The position numbers were made by a program, and so were the translations under genes. Positions 45,620-54,704 of a DNA stretch of 64,000 nucleotides are shown piece by piece. This stretch comes from Candidatus Sulfotelmatobacter sp. (GTDB lineage Bacteria > Acidobacteriota > Terriglobia > Terriglobales > Acidobacteriaceae): contig JADGNQ010000001.1 of the NCBI GenBank assembly GCA_017883385.1, positions 124,001 to 188,000 of the forward strand, written 5' to 3'. The notes below the pieces were generated by a model. That model made no database searches, was not told the DNA's origin, and worked only from the letters and a program-made list of their open reading frames with translations. Position 1 is the first letter of the stretch; each line of letters begins with the position of its first letter.

Positions 45620-46306
45620 TCACAACCGCCGCAGAAACGCATTCGCCTCCGCCACCCGCGGAAACAGCCTCTCCTCCGCCTGAAACTCCGCCGAATGCAC
45701 GCACCGCGTGCTCCCCCTCAGTTTCACCGGATGTTTCAGATGCAGCATCTCGTGGTACACGATGTACTCCAGCACATACGCCGGCACAGCAGGATGGTCG
45801 AAAATGCGGCTGATGATGATGGCGTTGTGCGCCGGATCGTAGTGGCCCAGAATGCGGCGAGTTCGAAGCTGGCTCCAGCTCATGCGCGGCCGCGCCATTA
45901 ACCCATGGAAAAAGCGTGTATTCAATTCCTCGAAGATCTCGTCCAGATCGTAGAAGAAACCGCGCGCCGAGCGCAGCCGCTTGTGCCCGCGCATCTGCCG
46001 CACCAGATGCGTCTTGCGCACGATCTCGTGGCTGGCCACATACTTCCGATAGCGCGCCGCCTGCCCGCGATCAATTGGCTGCCGATACATCTTGGCCAGG
46101 AGAATATGCGCGATCGCCCGAAGAACGCCGTCCGGCGCCCCTTCCAGCAGATCCGACAGCCGCACCAGAAGCCGCCCGTCACGCAGCCGAATCGTGTTGT
46201 TGATATTGGCGAATGCGAAGAAGTCGATCTTCAACTCGGGAAGGGAAGACTCAGGCCGCAGTTCCCTGTAACTCTCCTGGAAGATTTCAAGCAGCCCTTC
46301 GCGCAC
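45620..46306 (-). CDS. SprT-like zinc metallopeptidase-fold protein
   Basis: A 228-residue protein with the zinc motif HEMLH (VYHEMLHLKHP, about 180-190) and a C-terminal third-ligand region (VHSAEFQAEERLF). The N-terminal half is helical and lacks a signal peptide or membrane helix, so it is cytosolic. The fold resembles SprT/Spartan or the M48-like YgjP/WLM group that handles DNA-protein crosslinks or metal-dependent proteolysis. The exact subgroup is uncertain. The start is GTG at 46306. It follows the uvrA-TPR gene run on the same strand, a possibly meaningful link to DNA repair. Confidence 0.8.
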   Translation of the reverse strand: MREGLLEIFQESYRELRPESSLPELKIDFFAFANINNTIRLRDGRLLVRLSDLLEGAPDGVLRAIAHILLAKMYRQPIDRGQAARYRKYVASHEIVRKTHLVRQMRGHKRLRSARGFFYDLDEIFEELNTRFFHGLMARPRMSWSQLRTRRILGHYDPAHNAIIISRIFDHPAVPAYVLEYIVYHEMLHLKHPVKLRGSTRCVHSAEFQAEERLFPRVAEANAFLRRL

Positions 46307-46467
46307 GGTGAAGTTAGGTTAGCACGAGGCGGACCTTTTTCCTCCGAGGCTGCCACCGTGATTCCATCGCTTCCTACCGCGAACCGAAAAAGCCCACAAC
46401 GGCCCTGTTGTCCGTCTTTCGCCGAACATCTCGCCGCACAACGCCGCAGTTCTATTTCTAGGATCGG

Positions 46468-46498
46468 TTCCCTGACCCCTGACCCTAGTCCCTGTTAC
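46468..46498. repeat. CTGACCC/AGTCCCTG simple repeat
   Basis: CCCTGACCCCTGACCCTAG followed by TCCCTGTTACTCC, running into the stop of the next gene. The same style of repeat is at 63529-63607. Confidence 0.55.
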
Positions 46499-47064
46499 TC
46501 CGGCTTCCCCCCGTTCTTCGCATTCGACCTGGAATTCAGCTTCTTATGTTTGGCCGCTTCTTCCTGATCCGCCAACAGTTTCTTGTGATCCTCGGAAGAT
46601 GTGTCAACCGTCTCCAATAGGTTGGTCAAAACGAACTCGTACTCGCGAGATTCCTCGCGCGGAATATCAGCGGCATCCTTCAGCGCACGCAGCTTGGCTT
46701 GAAACTCGTTATCGGCCTCGATGACGACCTTCATCGGCTTGCGGATATCATCTTTGCGATCGACGTAGGTGTCGATGTTGTCGTTGAGTTCGTCGTACAG
46801 CAACAGGAAATCGTCGAGCATGTCATGCGTTTGCCGCGGCCGATCCTTCGTCTTTGAGTCGCTCCGCATCTGCTCCAGTTTCACCAGTCGCGCCCGCGCA
46901 AATTGGACGTAGAGCGTGAGTCGCTCCCGTGGTTCCCAACTGACGTCGCGAATCTGGTCGATCTCCGACTGCGTCAAGGGATCGCGGTGGCGCTGCGCTA
47001 ACGCCCCGGTACCGGCGGCCAGCAGTACGGCGATGCAGACATAAGAACGAAGCGAAGCAATCAT
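46495..47064 (-). CDS. Secreted helical hypothetical protein
   Basis: 189 residues with a signal peptide (MIASLRSYVCIAVLLAAGTGALAQ) and a charged, mostly helical mature part without cysteines (REERLTLYVQFARARLVKLEQ-like, DDFLLLYDELNDNIDTYVD). It ends in a Lys-rich tail. Its start overlaps the end of the preceding gene at 47061 by four bases, and the two proteins have similar size, export signal and helical character. They probably act as a pair. No known family is recognised. Confidence 0.75.
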   Translation of the reverse strand: MIASLRSYVCIAVLLAAGTGALAQRHRDPLTQSEIDQIRDVSWEPRERLTLYVQFARARLVKLEQMRSDSKTKDRPRQTHDMLDDFLLLYDELNDNIDTYVDRKDDIRKPMKVVIEADNEFQAKLRALKDAADIPREESREYEFVLTNLLETVDTSSEDHKKLLADQEEAAKHKKLNSRSNAKNGGKPE

Positions 47065-47531
47065 TTCGGACCTTTCCTGAACATGGCAGCCAGCAGATCG
47101 TCGCGCACGCGTTCCAGGCGGTTAATGGCATCTCGGAGCGGCGCCTGCTCGTCATGGGCGAGCGTGTGCATGATCTCATTCAGCTTGCGCGTCATCACCC
47201 GCACCGTAATCTCCGTCTGCTTCTGATATTTGTGCGACTGAATCGCATAATCCCGGGCCAATTCCGAGTACGCCACCACATCCGTCAACGTCGTCTGGGC
47301 CTTCTCTATTTCGGCAGCCGCATAGAATTTGTCGGTCTCAGCCAGTTGATGCTCGGCGATTTGAACGCACAGATGTGGGCGGTCTCCAATGCCAGTCGAC
47401 GAAAGTCGGCCCTTCATTGCATCAAGCGCGGGATCTTCCGTCGGCAGTGCGCCAGCCGCCAAGGCGGCGACTAGCGTGACCACCGTGACCGCCACCAAGA
47501 ATCGAGGTCCGTGCCCCAGCCCAAGCATCAT
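47061..47531 (-). CDS. Secreted helical hypothetical protein (partner of the next gene)
   Basis: About 156 residues. I chose the ATG pair at 47531/47528 because it gives a good signal peptide (MLGLGHGPRFLVAVTVVTLV, AALAAGA); the frame is open to 47594 but without support. The mature part is helical (VQIAEHQLAETDKFYAAAEI, YAIQSHKYQKQTEITVRVMT). It overlaps the following gene by four bases and follows the TPR gene by 17 nt, so uvrA, the TPR gene and these two look like one transcription unit. Function unknown. Confidence 0.72.
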   Translation of the reverse strand: MMLGLGHGPRFLVAVTVVTLVAALAAGALPTEDPALDAMKGRLSSTGIGDRPHLCVQIAEHQLAETDKFYAAAEIEKAQTTLTDVVAYSELARDYAIQSHKYQKQTEITVRVMTRKLNEIMHTLAHDEQAPLRDAINRLERVRDDLLAAMFRKGPK

Positions 47532-47548
47532 CCAAATCTCGCAGCAAT

Positions 47549-48946
47549 CTATTTCTTCGGCTCGATGGCAATTAGCCGATGCTTCGCCTGCCACTCCTGA
47601 TCAGGATACTTCCCATTCGCCGCCTTGAGAAAGAGATGATAATTCACCGCCGCCTGCTTGACATCCCTAAGATGGTCATAGGCCGAGGCGCGCAGGAAGT
47701 ACGTTTGGGCATTCTCCGGCAGCAGCTTCACGCGCAGATCGAGCGCCTTGAGGGTCAAGGGATAATCTTTGTTCTCGCTGGCGGCGAAAGCCAGATTCGC
47801 ATAGCCCTCGCCGAAACCTGGTTTGAGCTTCACCGCCGCCAGGAATTCCTTCTCCGCGTCGGCGAACTTCTTCTGTTCCAACAGCGATTTTCCGAGGGCA
47901 TGGTGTAACTCGGCGTCGTTGGGATTGCTGGCCAGCAGCGCGCGATAACCCGCCTCAGCCTGGTCGTTCTTCTTCATCGTGGAGTACAGATCGGCCAAAT
48001 CGCGCTGCACCGACACGTCCGCCGGAGCCAGCTTTGCGCTCGCTTGCAGTTCAGCAATGGCGTCCTCGTTCTTGCCCTCAGCAGCCAGCACACGCCCCAA
48101 CTGAATGTGGGCAGATGTATGGTCCGGATGGGCCGCGACCAGCTTGCGCAGGCATTCTGCCGCCTCGGGCAAGCGTCGGCCGCGCATGTAGATGTTGGCC
48201 AGCCCCGTGAGTGCCTCGTCAGAGGAGGGTTCGAGCACGAGGACTTCTCTGTACTCCTGCTCTGCATCGGAAAACTTTTCCTGCGTCTCCAAAAACAGTC
48301 CGGCTGAGAGATGAGGTTCCGGGTTCTTCGGCTGCAAGACCGCAGCCTCTCGGTAGGCAGCGATAGCATCTTCCGGCTTCGTCGGTTCGAGAACATGAGC
48401 CAGCGAAAGCCACGCCCGCGATTTGCCCTCATCGACACGGCTGGTAGGTTTGAGCTGTGTGGCCGCCCGCAGGAATTGCGCGGCGTCGGGTTGCCCCGTC
48501 TTGGCCAGTTGCAGGCCCAGATTCAGATTCGACTCGAAGACATCGGGCTTCGCTGCTACCGACTTGCGATAGGCAGCAATGGAGTCCTCCACTTTGCCCA
48601 GCCCGTTCTCCACGAATCCCAGTTCAAACCACGCCACGTAGTTCGCGGCGTCGTTTCCAGCATCGCCGGCGAGCACCTTCCGCAGCAGCGGCTCGGCCGC
48701 GGCGTAGTCCTGTTTCTGAATCAACTCCTCCGCCTGCGCCAGTTCCGGTGGCGGCGATCCTTCTTCAGGAACTTGGACGTGATGCACCGCCTTGTGATGC
48801 TTCTGGCTCGACGAAGTGCTCGCTTCCGATTGTTGCTGATCCGCAGCTGGCGCGTTGGTGGACTGAGCGAACGCGCACCCGCCCACGATGGCCGCGAGCA
48901 CTGCGACAGGAAGTCTACGAGCGACCATTGGAACGCGAGGTGCCAT
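47549..48946 (-). CDS. Exported TPR-repeat protein
   Basis: 465 residues: signal peptide ([20 protein letters not shown]), a Gln/Ser/His-rich linker, then about ten TPR units (about 70-450) of the canonical NLGLQLAKTG / A-x3-P form. It is a periplasmic scaffold rather than an enzyme; no catalytic domain follows. If VGGCAFAQ were a lipobox the cysteine could be lipidated, but the spacing is not typical. Its start (48946 or 48928) lies inside the 3' end of uvrA, an overlap of 14-32 nt, so expression is probably coupled to uvrA. The two small secreted proteins downstream may be its partners. Confidence 0.82.
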   Translation of the reverse strand: MAPRVPMVARRLPVAVLAAIVGGCAFAQSTNAPAADQQQSEASTSSSQKHHKAVHHVQVPEEGSPPPELAQAEELIQKQDYAAAEPLLRKVLAGDAGNDAANYVAWFELGFVENGLGKVEDSIAAYRKSVAAKPDVFESNLNLGLQLAKTGQPDAAQFLRAATQLKPTSRVDEGKSRAWLSLAHVLEPTKPEDAIAAYREAAVLQPKNPEPHLSAGLFLETQEKFSDAEQEYREVLVLEPSSDEALTGLANIYMRGRRLPEAAECLRKLVAAHPDHTSAHIQLGRVLAAEGKNEDAIAELQASAKLAPADVSVQRDLADLYSTMKKNDQAEAGYRALLASNPNDAELHHALGKSLLEQKKFADAEKEFLAAVKLKPGFGEGYANLAFAASENKDYPLTLKALDLRVKLLPENAQTYFLRASAYDHLRDVKQAAVNYHLFLKAANGKYPDQEWQAKHRLIAIEPKK

Positions 48947-51900
48947 TGCCGTTCAGAATACGCGCCAGATACTTGCCGGTGTAAGACCCAGCCAGCTTCG
49001 CGATGGTCTCCGGTGGTCCGACCCCAACCACTTTGCCCCCGCGACTTCCGCCTTCCGGCCCGAGATCGATCACCCAATCAGCAGTCTTGATCACCTCGAG
49101 ATTGTGCTCGATGACCACGATCGATCCCCCTGCCTCAATAAGACGGCGAAATGCCGCCAGGAGTTTGCTCACGTCGTCAAAATGCAGCCCGGTCGTAGGC
49201 TCATCGAAAATATAGAGCAGGCGCAGCTTGCGCCGTGCTTCGCCGCTCCCCGGGCCGGACCGGTTGGCATCTCGCGACGCCGGCTGCAGATGGGCCGCCA
49301 GCTTCATGCGCTGGGCCTCGCCGCCCGAGAGCGTCGTCGCCGATTGTCCCAGCCTCAAGTATCCCAGGCCAACTTCCTCCAGCGACCGCAGCTTCTCGGT
49401 GATTTTCGGTACCTCGGCAAAGAACTTCAGTGCCTCTTTCACCGTCAAGTTCAGCACTTCGTGAATGTTCTTGCCGCGGTAGCGTACCTCAAGAACCGTC
49501 GGTTTGTAGCGCGTCCCTTTGCACTCTTCGCAAATCAGCTCGACGTCGGCCAGAAACTGCATCTCCACTGTGACCGTCCCATCCCCCTGACAAACCTCGC
49601 ACCGCCCTCCCGGAATATTGAACGAAAAGTGTCCCGCGCTGAACCCGCGCTTCTTCGATTCCGGCAGGGAAGCGAACAGCTCGCGAATCGCATCAAACGC
49701 CTTGATGTATGTAACCGGATTCGACCGCGGAGTGCGCCCAATCGGCGACTGGTCCACCAGCACGACTTCCTCAATGAACTGATCGCCCTCCAGGCTCTCC
49801 CAGCTCGCGGCGGGCCCGGTTGTCCCGTTGCCCGACTGCTGCTTGGCCTGCGCCAAAGCCCGGTACAGCACCTGGTGCAGCAGAGTCGACTTACCTGAGC
49901 CCGACACGCCTGTGATCGCCACGATCATGCCCAGCGGAATGCTGATGTCCACGCCCTTCAGATTGTTAGCGCGCACTCCCCGAATCGTGATCTGTTGTGT
50001 CCCTGGCTTGCGCCGCGTAGCCGGAGATTGGATGCGCAAGTCCTCGGAAAGATAACGCCCCGTCAAAGAAGCAGGATTGTGGAGGATCTCGTCGTAGGTT
50101 CCCTCCGCCACAAGCTTGCCGCCATTCTCGCCCGCCCCGGGCCCAAGATCGAGAATCCGGTCCGCCGCCCGCATGATGTCCGGATCGTGCTCCACCACCA
50201 GAATCGTGTTCCCGAGATTCCGCAGGTCGTGAAGAATCTTGATCAGCCGGTGCGTATCGCGCGGATGAAGCCCAATCGACGGCTCATCCAGCACATACAG
50301 CGTGCCTACCAGCCGCGACCCGAGCGAAGTCGCCAACTGAATACGCTGCGCCTCGCCGCCCGAGAGCGTGGAAGAAAGCCGATCAAGGGTCAGATATTCC
50401 AATCCCACGTCGTTCAGAAACCGCAACCGCTCGCGAATCTCCTGCAACAGTTTGTCCGCAATCTCTGCGTCCTCCGCGCTCAGTTCTACCTTCTCGAAGA
50501 ACCGCAGCGCGTCTTCAACCGTGAGAGCACTAACTTCGCAAATATTGCGTCCCTGGATCTTGACCTGCCGGGCCTCCAGCCGCAGCCGCGTTCCATTGCA
50601 AGTCGAGCACAGCGAATACCCGCGATAGCGACTCAGAAACACGCGCACGTGCAGCTTGTATTTCTTTCGCTCCAGGTGATTGAAAAATCCGCGCACCCCG
50701 AAAAACTTTCCCTCGCCGTTGAGCACAAGATTCCTGTGCTCGTCCTCCAGATCAACCCACGGCACATCGAGTGGAATTTCCGCCTGCTTCGCATACCGCT
50801 TCAGATCCGTAAACAGCGGACGATACTTCGGCTTGGTCCACGGCTCAATCGCGCCCTCGCCCAGCGTCTTCATCTTGTCCGGGATGACGAGGTCGAGATC
50901 AAAGTCGATGGTGTTCCCAAACCCCTGGCACCGTGGACAAGCGCCATAGGGATTGTTAAAAGAAAAAAGCCGCGGCTCCGGCTCCTCGTATCGCAGGTTG
51001 CAGTCCTTGCACTCAAACCGTTGCGCAAAGCGCAAGGTCTTTGGGGCACGGGGCCCCCCGTCCGCGTCGCTGGCATCACCGGGAGTCTCGAAGATCACCT
51101 CCCCCGATTCCCGATAAGCCGTCTCAATCGCGTCCACAATGCGAGTGCGAGCCTCAGCCGAGACGACAAGCCGATCAACCAGCACGAATACTGGTTGTCC
51201 AAAGTCAATATCGAGCAGCGACTCCGGCGTAGAGAATTCATAAACGTCCCCCGCCTGGTAGAGCCGATTGAACCCGCTCTTGCGCAAGTCAAATAGTCGA
51301 GTCCGAAGAGCCTCGGTCAACTCAGCCCTGGGTGCCCCATTTCTTGCGTCCTTTGCGAGAAGTGGGGCTCTTGACGTAGCCTTCTTCGATTTCGTCGAAC
51401 GCTCAATTCTGCTCGTCGGTTCCTGCACCCCCACCCCGGCCCGCTGCAGCGGAAACAGCACCTGCAGCCGCGTCTCCGGATCAAGCGCCAAAATGGCGTC
51501 CGCAACCTCGTCGACCGTATCCTTCTTTACTTCGCGCCCGCAGTTCGAGCAATATGTACGTCCCACGCGGGCAAACAATAAGCGCAGGTAGTCATATATC
51601 TCCGTGGCCGTCGCCACGGTAGACCGCGGATTCCGCGTCGTATTCTTCTGCCGGATCGCGACCGCGGGCGCGATGCCGTCGATCGAGTCGGCATCCGGCT
51701 TTTCGATCCGCTCCAGGAACTGCCGCGCGTAGGCTGACAGGGACTCAACGTACCGGCGCTGCCCCTCGGCATAGATCGTGTCAAACGCCAGCGAGGACTT
51801 GCCGGAACCAGAGACCCCGGTCACCACCGTCAACATATTGTGGGGAATCTCAAAGTCAATGTTTTTGAGGTTATGCACGCGCGCGCCGCGTACAACAATG

Positions 51901-51959
51901 CTTTCCGTGTGCGTCGCGTCAGGCTGCGTCGGGGAAGGGCGCGTAGGGTCAGAAGACAT
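48915..51959 (-). CDS. uvrA: Excinuclease ABC subunit A
   Basis: Damage-recognition ATPase of nucleotide excision repair, 1014 residues versus about 940 in E. coli. Two ABC modules are present: Walker [10 protein letters not shown] (48-56) and GVSGSGKST, and signatures [12 protein letters not shown] and [12 protein letters not shown]. Zinc fingers contain CKDCNLRY...CPRCQGFG and CEVCQGDG...CEECKGTRY. The extra length includes a Lys/Ser-rich loop around 180-215, where a palindromic DNA repeat (51334-51368) is translated in frame. The promoter is probably at TATAAT 52041-52046 (minus). No LexA box is visible. Confidence 0.97.
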   Translation of the reverse strand: MSSDPTRPSPTQPDATHTESIVVRGARVHNLKNIDFEIPHNMLTVVTGVSGSGKSSLAFDTIYAEGQRRYVESLSAYARQFLERIEKPDADSIDGIAPAVAIRQKNTTRNPRSTVATATEIYDYLRLLFARVGRTYCSNCGREVKKDTVDEVADAILALDPETRLQVLFPLQRAGVGVQEPTSRIERSTKSKKATSRAPLLAKDARNGAPRAELTEALRTRLFDLRKSGFNRLYQAGDVYEFSTPESLLDIDFGQPVFVLVDRLVVSAEARTRIVDAIETAYRESGEVIFETPGDASDADGGPRAPKTLRFAQRFECKDCNLRYEEPEPRLFSFNNPYGACPRCQGFGNTIDFDLDLVIPDKMKTLGEGAIEPWTKPKYRPLFTDLKRYAKQAEIPLDVPWVDLEDEHRNLVLNGEGKFFGVRGFFNHLERKKYKLHVRVFLSRYRGYSLCSTCNGTRLRLEARQVKIQGRNICEVSALTVEDALRFFEKVELSAEDAEIADKLLQEIRERLRFLNDVGLEYLTLDRLSSTLSGGEAQRIQLATSLGSRLVGTLYVLDEPSIGLHPRDTHRLIKILHDLRNLGNTILVVEHDPDIMRAADRILDLGPGAGENGGKLVAEGTYDEILHNPASLTGRYLSEDLRIQSPATRRKPGTQQITIRGVRANNLKGVDISIPLGMIVAITGVSGSGKSTLLHQVLYRALAQAKQQSGNGTTGPAASWESLEGDQFIEEVVLVDQSPIGRTPRSNPVTYIKAFDAIRELFASLPESKKRGFSAGHFSFNIPGGRCEVCQGDGTVTVEMQFLADVELICEECKGTRYKPTVLEVRYRGKNIHEVLNLTVKEALKFFAEVPKITEKLRSLEEVGLGYLRLGQSATTLSGGEAQRMKLAAHLQPASRDANRSGPGSGEARRKLRLLYIFDEPTTGLHFDDVSKLLAAFRRLIEAGGSIVVIEHNLEVIKTADWVIDLGPEGGSRGGKVVGVGPPETIAKLAGSYTGKYLARILNGNGTSRSNGRS
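51334..51368. repeat. Palindromic repeat translated inside uvrA
   Basis: GCCCCATTTCTTGC (51334-51347) and GCGAGAAGTGGGGC (51355-51368) pair over 14 positions, two of them G-T wobbles, around the 7-nt loop GTCCTTT. It encodes about UvrA residues 198-209. The flank GGGTGCCCCAT is shared with 41926. Confidence 0.65.
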
Positions 51960-52040
51960 CGGGTCCGGGGCCGCGATGGCTCCACGCTCGCCCCGAGCGC
52001 AAGCGCTCAGAGCCTTCCGCGAAGGCCACCGAATCTTTCT

Positions 52041-52046
52041 ATTATA
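52041..52046 (-). promoter_or_regulatory. Probable -10 box of uvrA
   Basis: TATAAT on the minus strand 82 nt before the uvrA start. The -35 at the expected distance (GAGCGG) is poor, so the call is tentative. Confidence 0.4.
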
Positions 52047-52076
52047 AAGCAGGGAAGTAAGGCCCGCTCTCGTCGT

Positions 52077-52100
52077 AGAGACGTAGCTTGCTACGTCTCT
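52077..52100. repeat. Perfect 11-bp hairpin repeat
   Basis: AGAGACGTAGC (52077-52087), TT, GCTACGTCTCT (52090-52100). It lies after the last gene of the oxidase operon, so it could serve as its terminator, although no T-run follows. Confidence 0.6.
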
Positions 52101-52170
52101 GCCGGAAAGCGCCTCAAACGATGGTGAGAGGTGTTAGTGGCAAGGTCGCTATAGATCTGATCGCACAGTC

Positions 52171-52425
52171 CTAATCGGAGTTGTCGTCGTTCTCTCGATC
52201 GCGCCGCTTCCCATATCGAATAGCGAAGCCGAATCCAAAAATCATAATCGCGACCGGCGGCGCCAGCATGACGAAGATCGCGTGATTGAGCGCCCGCTGG
52301 CCTTCCTTGGGTGTGGCCTTAGCATTCGCGGCACACATGGCGCACCCTTGGGCAAATGCCGGCGCAGTCCAAAGCGCGAGAAGCAGCAGCAGGAACGCCC
52401 AACGAAATTGTCGGCCAAGTTTCAC
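52171..52425 (-). CDS. Small membrane protein at the end of the oxidase operon
   Basis: 84 residues: signal-like helix (RWAFLLLLLALWTAPAFAQ), then a GCAMCAAN cysteine pair, a second hydrophobic helix (about 48-68, HAIFVMLAPPVAIMIFGFGF) and a charged tail. GTG at 52425 starts one base after the subunit IV stop, so translation is coupled. The cysteines just after the signal sequence could be a disulphide or copper-handling pair, which is speculative. I do not recognise a named family; the location suggests a role in oxidase assembly. Confidence 0.7.
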   Translation of the reverse strand: MKLGRQFRWAFLLLLLALWTAPAFAQGCAMCAANAKATPKEGQRALNHAIFVMLAPPVAIMIFGFGFAIRYGKRRDRENDDNSD

Positions 52426-52426
52426 G

Positions 52427-52738
52427 CTACTGCACTCCCAGCCTCAAAATCCGCCCCGCATCCGGGAAGAAAAAGAAATACATGATGACAAAGCACGCCG
52501 TCACCGAGAACACCAGCATCCAGCGCATCAAGGCCTTCTCAAACTTCAAGTGCATAAAGTAGCCGATAATCAGGGCCGACTTGATGATCGACAGAACCAG
52601 CAGCACCTCGAGCATGCGCACCGGCGAAAAGATCTGCTTGTATCCCAGCACAACCTCCACTGCGGTCAGTGCCAGCAGTGCTCCCCACACCCAGAAGTAT
52701 TGTCCCTTGCTGTCGTCATGCGCTGTGGCGTCGTGCAT
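52427..52738 (-). CDS. Cytochrome c oxidase subunit IV (prokaryotic type)
   Basis: A 103-residue membrane protein with three hydrophobic helices (about 15-33, 43-63, 73-90), including KSALIIGYFMHLKFEK, the hallmark of the CtaF/CyoD subunit IV family that stabilises the oxidase CuB site. ATG at 52738 gives the standard length; the frame is open to 52798. It lies between subunit III and the small membrane protein in the oxidase operon. Confidence 0.88.
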   Translation of the reverse strand: MHDATAHDDSKGQYFWVWGALLALTAVEVVLGYKQIFSPVRMLEVLLVLSIIKSALIIGYFMHLKFEKALMRWMLVFSVTACFVIMYFFFFPDAGRILRLGVQ

Positions 52739-52870
52739 CGTGTTTGTCCTCGTGTCGTACTCAGAGCCCGTGTTGCAAACTGCCTTCGGAAAGGGCACCG
52801 CTGCAACTGTGCCGCGCTCATCTCACTTCAACCGGCTTCAGCCGCTGAGGTATCGCGGATTTACTATCCT

Positions 52871-53677
52871 CTACGTGATCTTGGTCGACAGCAAATACAC
52901 CAGCGGAAAGATGAACATCCACACCAGATCAACGAAGTGCCAGTATAGCCCCGAAACTTCCACATCCTGCGCATCGTAATCCTTCGGCTTCAGAAACAGG
53001 ATCACCGCCGCCACGATCAACCCTAGACCCAGCGCATGAATCCCCCAGTGAAAGACATTGTCCGACGGAATCAGCAAGTACCCCACGATCCAAAGCACGC
53101 CCAGAACCGGCAGGAACCACTTCCGAAACGCGATCACCCCGAGATAGATCACCCCAATGGTCACATGCAGCATGTGCATCGCGGTCAGACCAAAGAACGT
53201 CGCCGGGAACTGCGGTGTGTTCTTTGAGATGTCCACCATCTCTCCAACAGCGGCGTGCGCTGGCTTCGGAAACAACGGCAGCGTCAGCCCTTCGCCGATC
53301 AGTTTGCTCCACTCCATGCCATGCAGCACAATAAACGCCGTGCCAAACGCCATCGTTGCCAGTAGCCAGTAGCGGGTCCAGGTCCGGTCGCTGCGCTGCG
53401 CCGCAAACACCGCCATCACCATGGTCAGCGAACTGGATAGCAGGCACCCCGTCATGATGGTCGAATTGATGATGCTCTGCACGTGAAACGGCGTGGGCCA
53501 CGCGGTATAAATCCGGACGTAACAGAAAGCAAAAAGTAGCGCTCCGAAGGTCAGCGAGTCCGAGGCCAGAAACAGCCACATCCCCACCTTCTTCGAATAG
53601 GCTCCAAACAGCGGAGCCTCGTAAGCTCCCGGCAGCCCGTGTCCGACAGCATCATGCTGAAGCGTGGCGTCAGCCAT
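52871..53677 (-). CDS. ctaE: Cytochrome c oxidase subunit III
   Basis: 268 residues with seven helices and the subunit III signatures KVGMWLFLASDSLTFGALLF, FIVLHGMEWSKLI and TAMHMLHVTIGVIYLGVIAF, ending GLYWHFVDLVWMFIFPLVYL. It is a typical bacterial full-length subunit III. It lies downstream of a second, divergent subunit III-like gene (53795); a repeat element fills the gap between them. Confidence 0.95.
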   Translation of the reverse strand: MADATLQHDAVGHGLPGAYEAPLFGAYSKKVGMWLFLASDSLTFGALLFAFCYVRIYTAWPTPFHVQSIINSTIMTGCLLSSSLTMVMAVFAAQRSDRTWTRYWLLATMAFGTAFIVLHGMEWSKLIGEGLTLPLFPKPAHAAVGEMVDISKNTPQFPATFFGLTAMHMLHVTIGVIYLGVIAFRKWFLPVLGVLWIVGYLLIPSDNVFHWGIHALGLGLIVAAVILFLKPKDYDAQDVEVSGLYWHFVDLVWMFIFPLVYLLSTKIT

Positions 53678-53704
53678 TCCTCAATGTCCCCTTTCAGTTC
53701 TGCT

Positions 53705-53790
53705 TGTCATCCTGAGGCGAGCGTCTTCTGCCCGCCGAAGGACCGATGCAACTCTTCGTGCACCTTCGTGTCCTTCGTGGTTAATGCTCT
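53705..53790. repeat. Composite dispersed repeat
   Basis: 53705-53744 (TGTCATCCTGAGGCG...GAAGGACC) matches 60963-61002 with 2 mismatches in 40. It is followed by a CACCTTCGTGTCCTTCGTGG unit of the GTCC..GTGGTT family (to about 53782). It sits between two subunit III genes. Confidence 0.8.
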
Positions 53791-53794
53791 TGCC

Positions 53795-54532
53795 CTACCG
53801 CGCGAATCCCAACAGCGCAAAAACATAAATCCAAAGCACCGCCATGAAATGCCAATACCAAGCCGTGATGTCGACTACAATCCGCCGCGCTTCCACCGGT
53901 TTCCGCAGCAGGGAAGCGCTAGCCGCCCACAGCAGCGCAATCATTCCCCCGCCCAGGTGAATCGCGTGCGCAATCGTCAGCAGAAACGCAAAAGAACTGC
54001 TGGGATTCGTACTCACATAGAACCCGCGATTGTGCAGTTCTACCCAAGCCAACCACTGTCCGGCCAGAAATCCGATCCCGAGCAGCACCGTAATCCCTAA
54101 CCAGGGAAATGACTTCTCGTTGCCCAGCGACACTCCCGGAATCGATTTCACCGGAGCCAGCGCCGCCTGCAGCGCCGCGCCCCGTCGCGCAAATTCCATA
54201 GTCAAACTGCTCACCAACAGCAACGCCGTGTTGATCGCCAGCAGCGCCCAGGGCAAATCCGTTTTGCCCCAATCGCGGACATAACTGTTCGACGCCCCAT
54301 CAAACGTCGGCAACCCCTGCCGCACAATGTAAGCGCTGGTCAGCGAGATAAACACCATGCACACAGTAGCAATCCCGCAAATCAGCCCCAGCCGTGCCCG
54401 CCGCAGCCGCGCCCCATAATTCGGAACGTCCCCGCCGCCGCGCCCGTCATCACCCCCGCCCGCAGGCGAGAAAGGCGGCTTGTGCCCATGCCCCACATGA
54501 TCAATCGGCGTCGTTGGAGTGTAAGTCGCCAT
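53795..54532 (-). CDS. Second cytochrome c oxidase subunit III-like protein
   Basis: 245 residues. A His/Gly-rich cytosolic N-terminus (1-40) is followed by five to six helices with subunit III features: GLICGIATVCMVFISLTSAY, FLLTIAHAIHLGGGMIALL and DITAWYWHFMAVLWIYVFAL. It is only distantly similar to the 53677 gene. Two different subunit III genes in one aa3 operon are known in acidobacteria and some actinobacterial-like operons; one may replace an assembly role. It lies between ctaD and ctaE. No Shine-Dalgarno sequence is evident. Confidence 0.88.
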   Translation of the reverse strand: MATYTPTTPIDHVGHGHKPPFSPAGGGDDGRGGGDVPNYGARLRRARLGLICGIATVCMVFISLTSAYIVRQGLPTFDGASNSYVRDWGKTDLPWALLAINTALLLVSSLTMEFARRGAALQAALAPVKSIPGVSLGNEKSFPWLGITVLLGIGFLAGQWLAWVELHNRGFYVSTNPSSSFAFLLTIAHAIHLGGGMIALLWAASASLLRKPVEARRIVVDITAWYWHFMAVLWIYVFALLGFAR

Positions 54533-54581
54533 AACTACATACCCACAGAAACTCTGACCAACTCTCGCAAATCTCTTTCCT

Positions 54582-54610
54582 TGTCATTCTGAGCGAAGCG
54601 AAGAACCCCT
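54582..54610. repeat. TGTCATTCTGAGCG repeat
   Basis: TGTCATTCTGAGCGAAGCG followed by AAGAACCCCT, between ctaD and the second subunit III gene. Confidence 0.75.
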
Positions 54611-54704
54611 CGCACGCCCGCACCACCAACGACCGCGAAAGGAATTTCCATCACAGCCCTACCGCCGACCCTCCCGGCAGGGTCTGACCGGATTACACAA
54701 TGCG

